Assembly (NCBI RefSeq): GCF_009649745.1
Contig: NZ_WJNG01000013.1
Span: forward strand, 1 to 64,000
DNA length: 64,000 nt
DNA from: Aquibacillus halophilus
Lineage (GTDB): Bacteria; Bacillota; Bacilli; Bacillales; Amphibacillaceae
Direction of reading: 5' to 3'
Shown here: positions 61,320 to 64,000 of the stretch, in pieces
Position numbering within the stretch: the first letter of the stretch is position 1
Layout of the letters: each line of letters opens with the position of its first letter
Position numbers and translations under genes: made by a program
Notes under the pieces: generated by a model
Seen by the model: the letters and a program-made list of their open reading frames with translations, nothing else
Database searches by the model: none
Told to the model about the DNA's origin: nothing

Positions 61320-61333
61320 TTGTGTGTTCTTTC

Positions 61334-62959
<1,626 letters not shown>

Positions 62960-63130
62960 TTATCCCTCTTTCTTATGGTTAATATATTATAGTATCTGAT
63001 TGATGAAACACTTTAATCACAGCTTCGATATTTAATTAGAAACTTTAGCTGTGAACGGTCCTTGTTCTGTCTAATTAAACCTAAGTATAATAGGGCCAGC
63101 TAGATGATTATTACCTAGACAAAAAAATAA

Positions 63131-63160
63131 AAGCGCTCCCCATTTAACAGGGGAACGCTT
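63131..63160 (-). terminator. Terminator of rpoE
   Basis: Stem AAGCG.TCCCC/GGGGA.CGCTT with an 8-base loop and a minus-strand TTTTATTTTTTT tail, about 65 bases after the rpoE stop. Confidence 0.9.
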
Positions 63161-63225
63161 ATTTAAAAAAGTTTTGTAGAGCCCAAATAGAATTCTACTT
63201 ATTTGGCAACTGAAAGTCAAGCGCG

Positions 63226-63819
63226 TTATTTATTTTTTTTGTCACTGTCATCGTCGTCATCATCGTCATCGTCATCGTCGTCATCAGAAAAATCTTCATC
63301 ATCAGTGTCGTCATCGTCTGTGTCATCAGAGTCATCAAAATCATCGTCGTCATCAGCAGTAGAGTCATCAAAATCATCATCATCGTCATCGTCTGTGTCA
63401 TCGAAATCATCATCTAAGTCTGTGTCATCAAAATCCAACTCTTCTTCGTCTAAATCTAAGTCTTCATCAATTACATCTTCAATAACTGCTTTTTTCTTTT
63501 TACGCTTGGTAGCTGCTTTTTTCTTTTTCTTCTTCGGAGGTGCTGTTACGTCTTCGTCCATTTGTTCAACAGGATACCAGCGCTTCAATCCCCATAAACC
63601 TGAACCAGTCGTCATAAAACGTCCATCAATATTTAAATCTGTATAAAATTGAGCAAGCAGCTCATCTCTCTGATTTTGCTTAAATCCTTTCATCTTAGAG
63701 ATTTTATCGTACATTTCTCTGAAATCAATTGCCTTATTTTCCTCAATAAGCATAGTGTTAGCTAATTCAATCATCGACAAGAATTCAAGTTCATCTTTAG
63801 TATAATCTTTTAAGCCCAC
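63226..63819 (-). CDS. rpoE: RNA polymerase delta subunit RpoE
   Basis: A 197-residue subunit. The N-terminal domain (residues 1-90) has YTKDELEFLSMIELANTML and RDELLAQFYTDLNIDGRFMTTGSGLWGLKRWYP, shared with B. subtilis. The C-terminal part begins with a Lys cluster (PPKKKKKKAATKRKKKKA) and continues into an Asp-rich tail that includes 13 successive aspartates. The tail displaces RNA and helps recycle polymerase. The frame opens with TTG 63825, but GTG 63819 has AAGGGG 9 bases ahead and fits the family start MG.K.Y. Asp codons form GAT/GAC repeats. Confidence 0.95.
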   Translation of the reverse strand: MGLKDYTKDELEFLSMIELANTMLIEENKAIDFREMYDKISKMKGFKQNQRDELLAQFYTDLNIDGRFMTTGSGLWGLKRWYPVEQMDEDVTAPPKKKKKKAATKRKKKKAVIEDVIDEDLDLDEEELDFDDTDLDDDFDDTDDDDDDDFDDSTADDDDDFDDSDDTDDDDTDDEDFSDDDDDDDDDDDDDSDKKNK

Positions 63820-64000
63820 GGTCAAGCACCCCTTTTATGTAAAAGTTATTTTATCTCTTAATTATAGTAATGTATGTACATGTTGCATATTTGCAAAACC
63901 TACCATACATTATATTGTTATAAAAATCAAAAAGCAATGTTAGGCTGATACCTAGAAAATCAGTGAGGGTTACTAATAAAATTAAGTACCTTTTCAACCT
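63820..64000. other. Upstream region of rpoE
   Basis: AT-rich, with the AAGGGG site of rpoE. No promoter is assigned. The window ends here. Confidence 0.3.

Noticed and set aside
63195-63413. Minus-strand frame rich in Met and Thr
   Set aside because: It is the alternative frame of the GAT/GAC repeats in the rpoE tail and shows no start site or conserved sequence.

Overview
The window is a stretch of low-GC chromosome from a motile, endospore-forming member of the Bacillaceae. It resembles the Oceanobacillus/Virgibacillus type more than Bacillus subtilis itself, but that species-level guess is inference. The basis is gene order: rpoE-pyrG-spo0F-fba-murAB-rho-rpmE-tdk-prfA-prmC-spoIIR-ywlB-ywlC-mntP-ywlE-rpiB-ywlG-glyA-upp-mnaA-atp operon-ywzB-ywmB-murAA-spoIID-spoIIQ-spoIIID-mbl-flhO-flhP-fabZ follows the B. 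subtilis backbone. Nearly every gene is on the minus strand, so the text below runs from high to low coordinates. Sporulation genes (spo0F, spoIIR, spoIID, spoIIQ, spoIIID), flagellar genes and comK are all present.

Layout. 63.8-51.7 kb: RNA polymerase delta, CTP synthase, Spo0F, aldolase, the second MurA, Rho, a cysteine-free L31, thymidine kinase, release factor 1 and its methylase. 51.6-42.2 kb: SpoIIR, a DnaA-box cluster between ywlB and ywlC, MntP, the arginine phosphatase, and the rpiB-ywlG-glyA-upp-mnaA run. 41.5-31.8 kb: a Vpr-like subtilisin, then the complete F1Fo ATP synthase operon behind a good SigA-type promoter. 30.8-24.7 kb: YwzB, YwmB, MurAA, an S66 carboxypeptidase, SpoIID and SpoIIQ. 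24.4-18.1 kb: an orphan AimR-like TPR protein, SpoIIID, Mbl, FlhO/FlhP, FabZ and an acidic lipoprotein. 17.2-10.9 kb is more accessory: a short ComK, an unknown gene, and a TetR-adaptor-RND efflux operon with palindromic operators. 10.6-1 kb is cell-surface polysaccharide: TagO, an LCP ligase (the only plus-strand gene), GalU, then Wzx-GT2-GT4-Wzz-Wzy and the start of a secreted PA14-domain protein.

The most unusual structure is non-coding. Four intergenic regions (17.5, 31.2, 41.6 and 51.0 kb) each hold two roughly 100-165 bp hairpin repeats, always as a convergent inverted pair separated by about 180-310 bp. Outer arms, inner stem and apical hairpin differ in sequence between copies, yet each stays self-complementary. 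These look like four copies of a composite, structure-conserving element of about 430-540 bp. Other non-coding signals are a 21-bp-period array of six conserved 7-8 bp cores before tdk, the DnaA-box cluster, and stem-loops in the atp leader and between atpE and atpF.

Starts were adjusted by ribosome-binding site where the longest open frame was implausible; several genes use TTG or GTG. All homology statements come from reading the sequence and remembered family features. No search was run.
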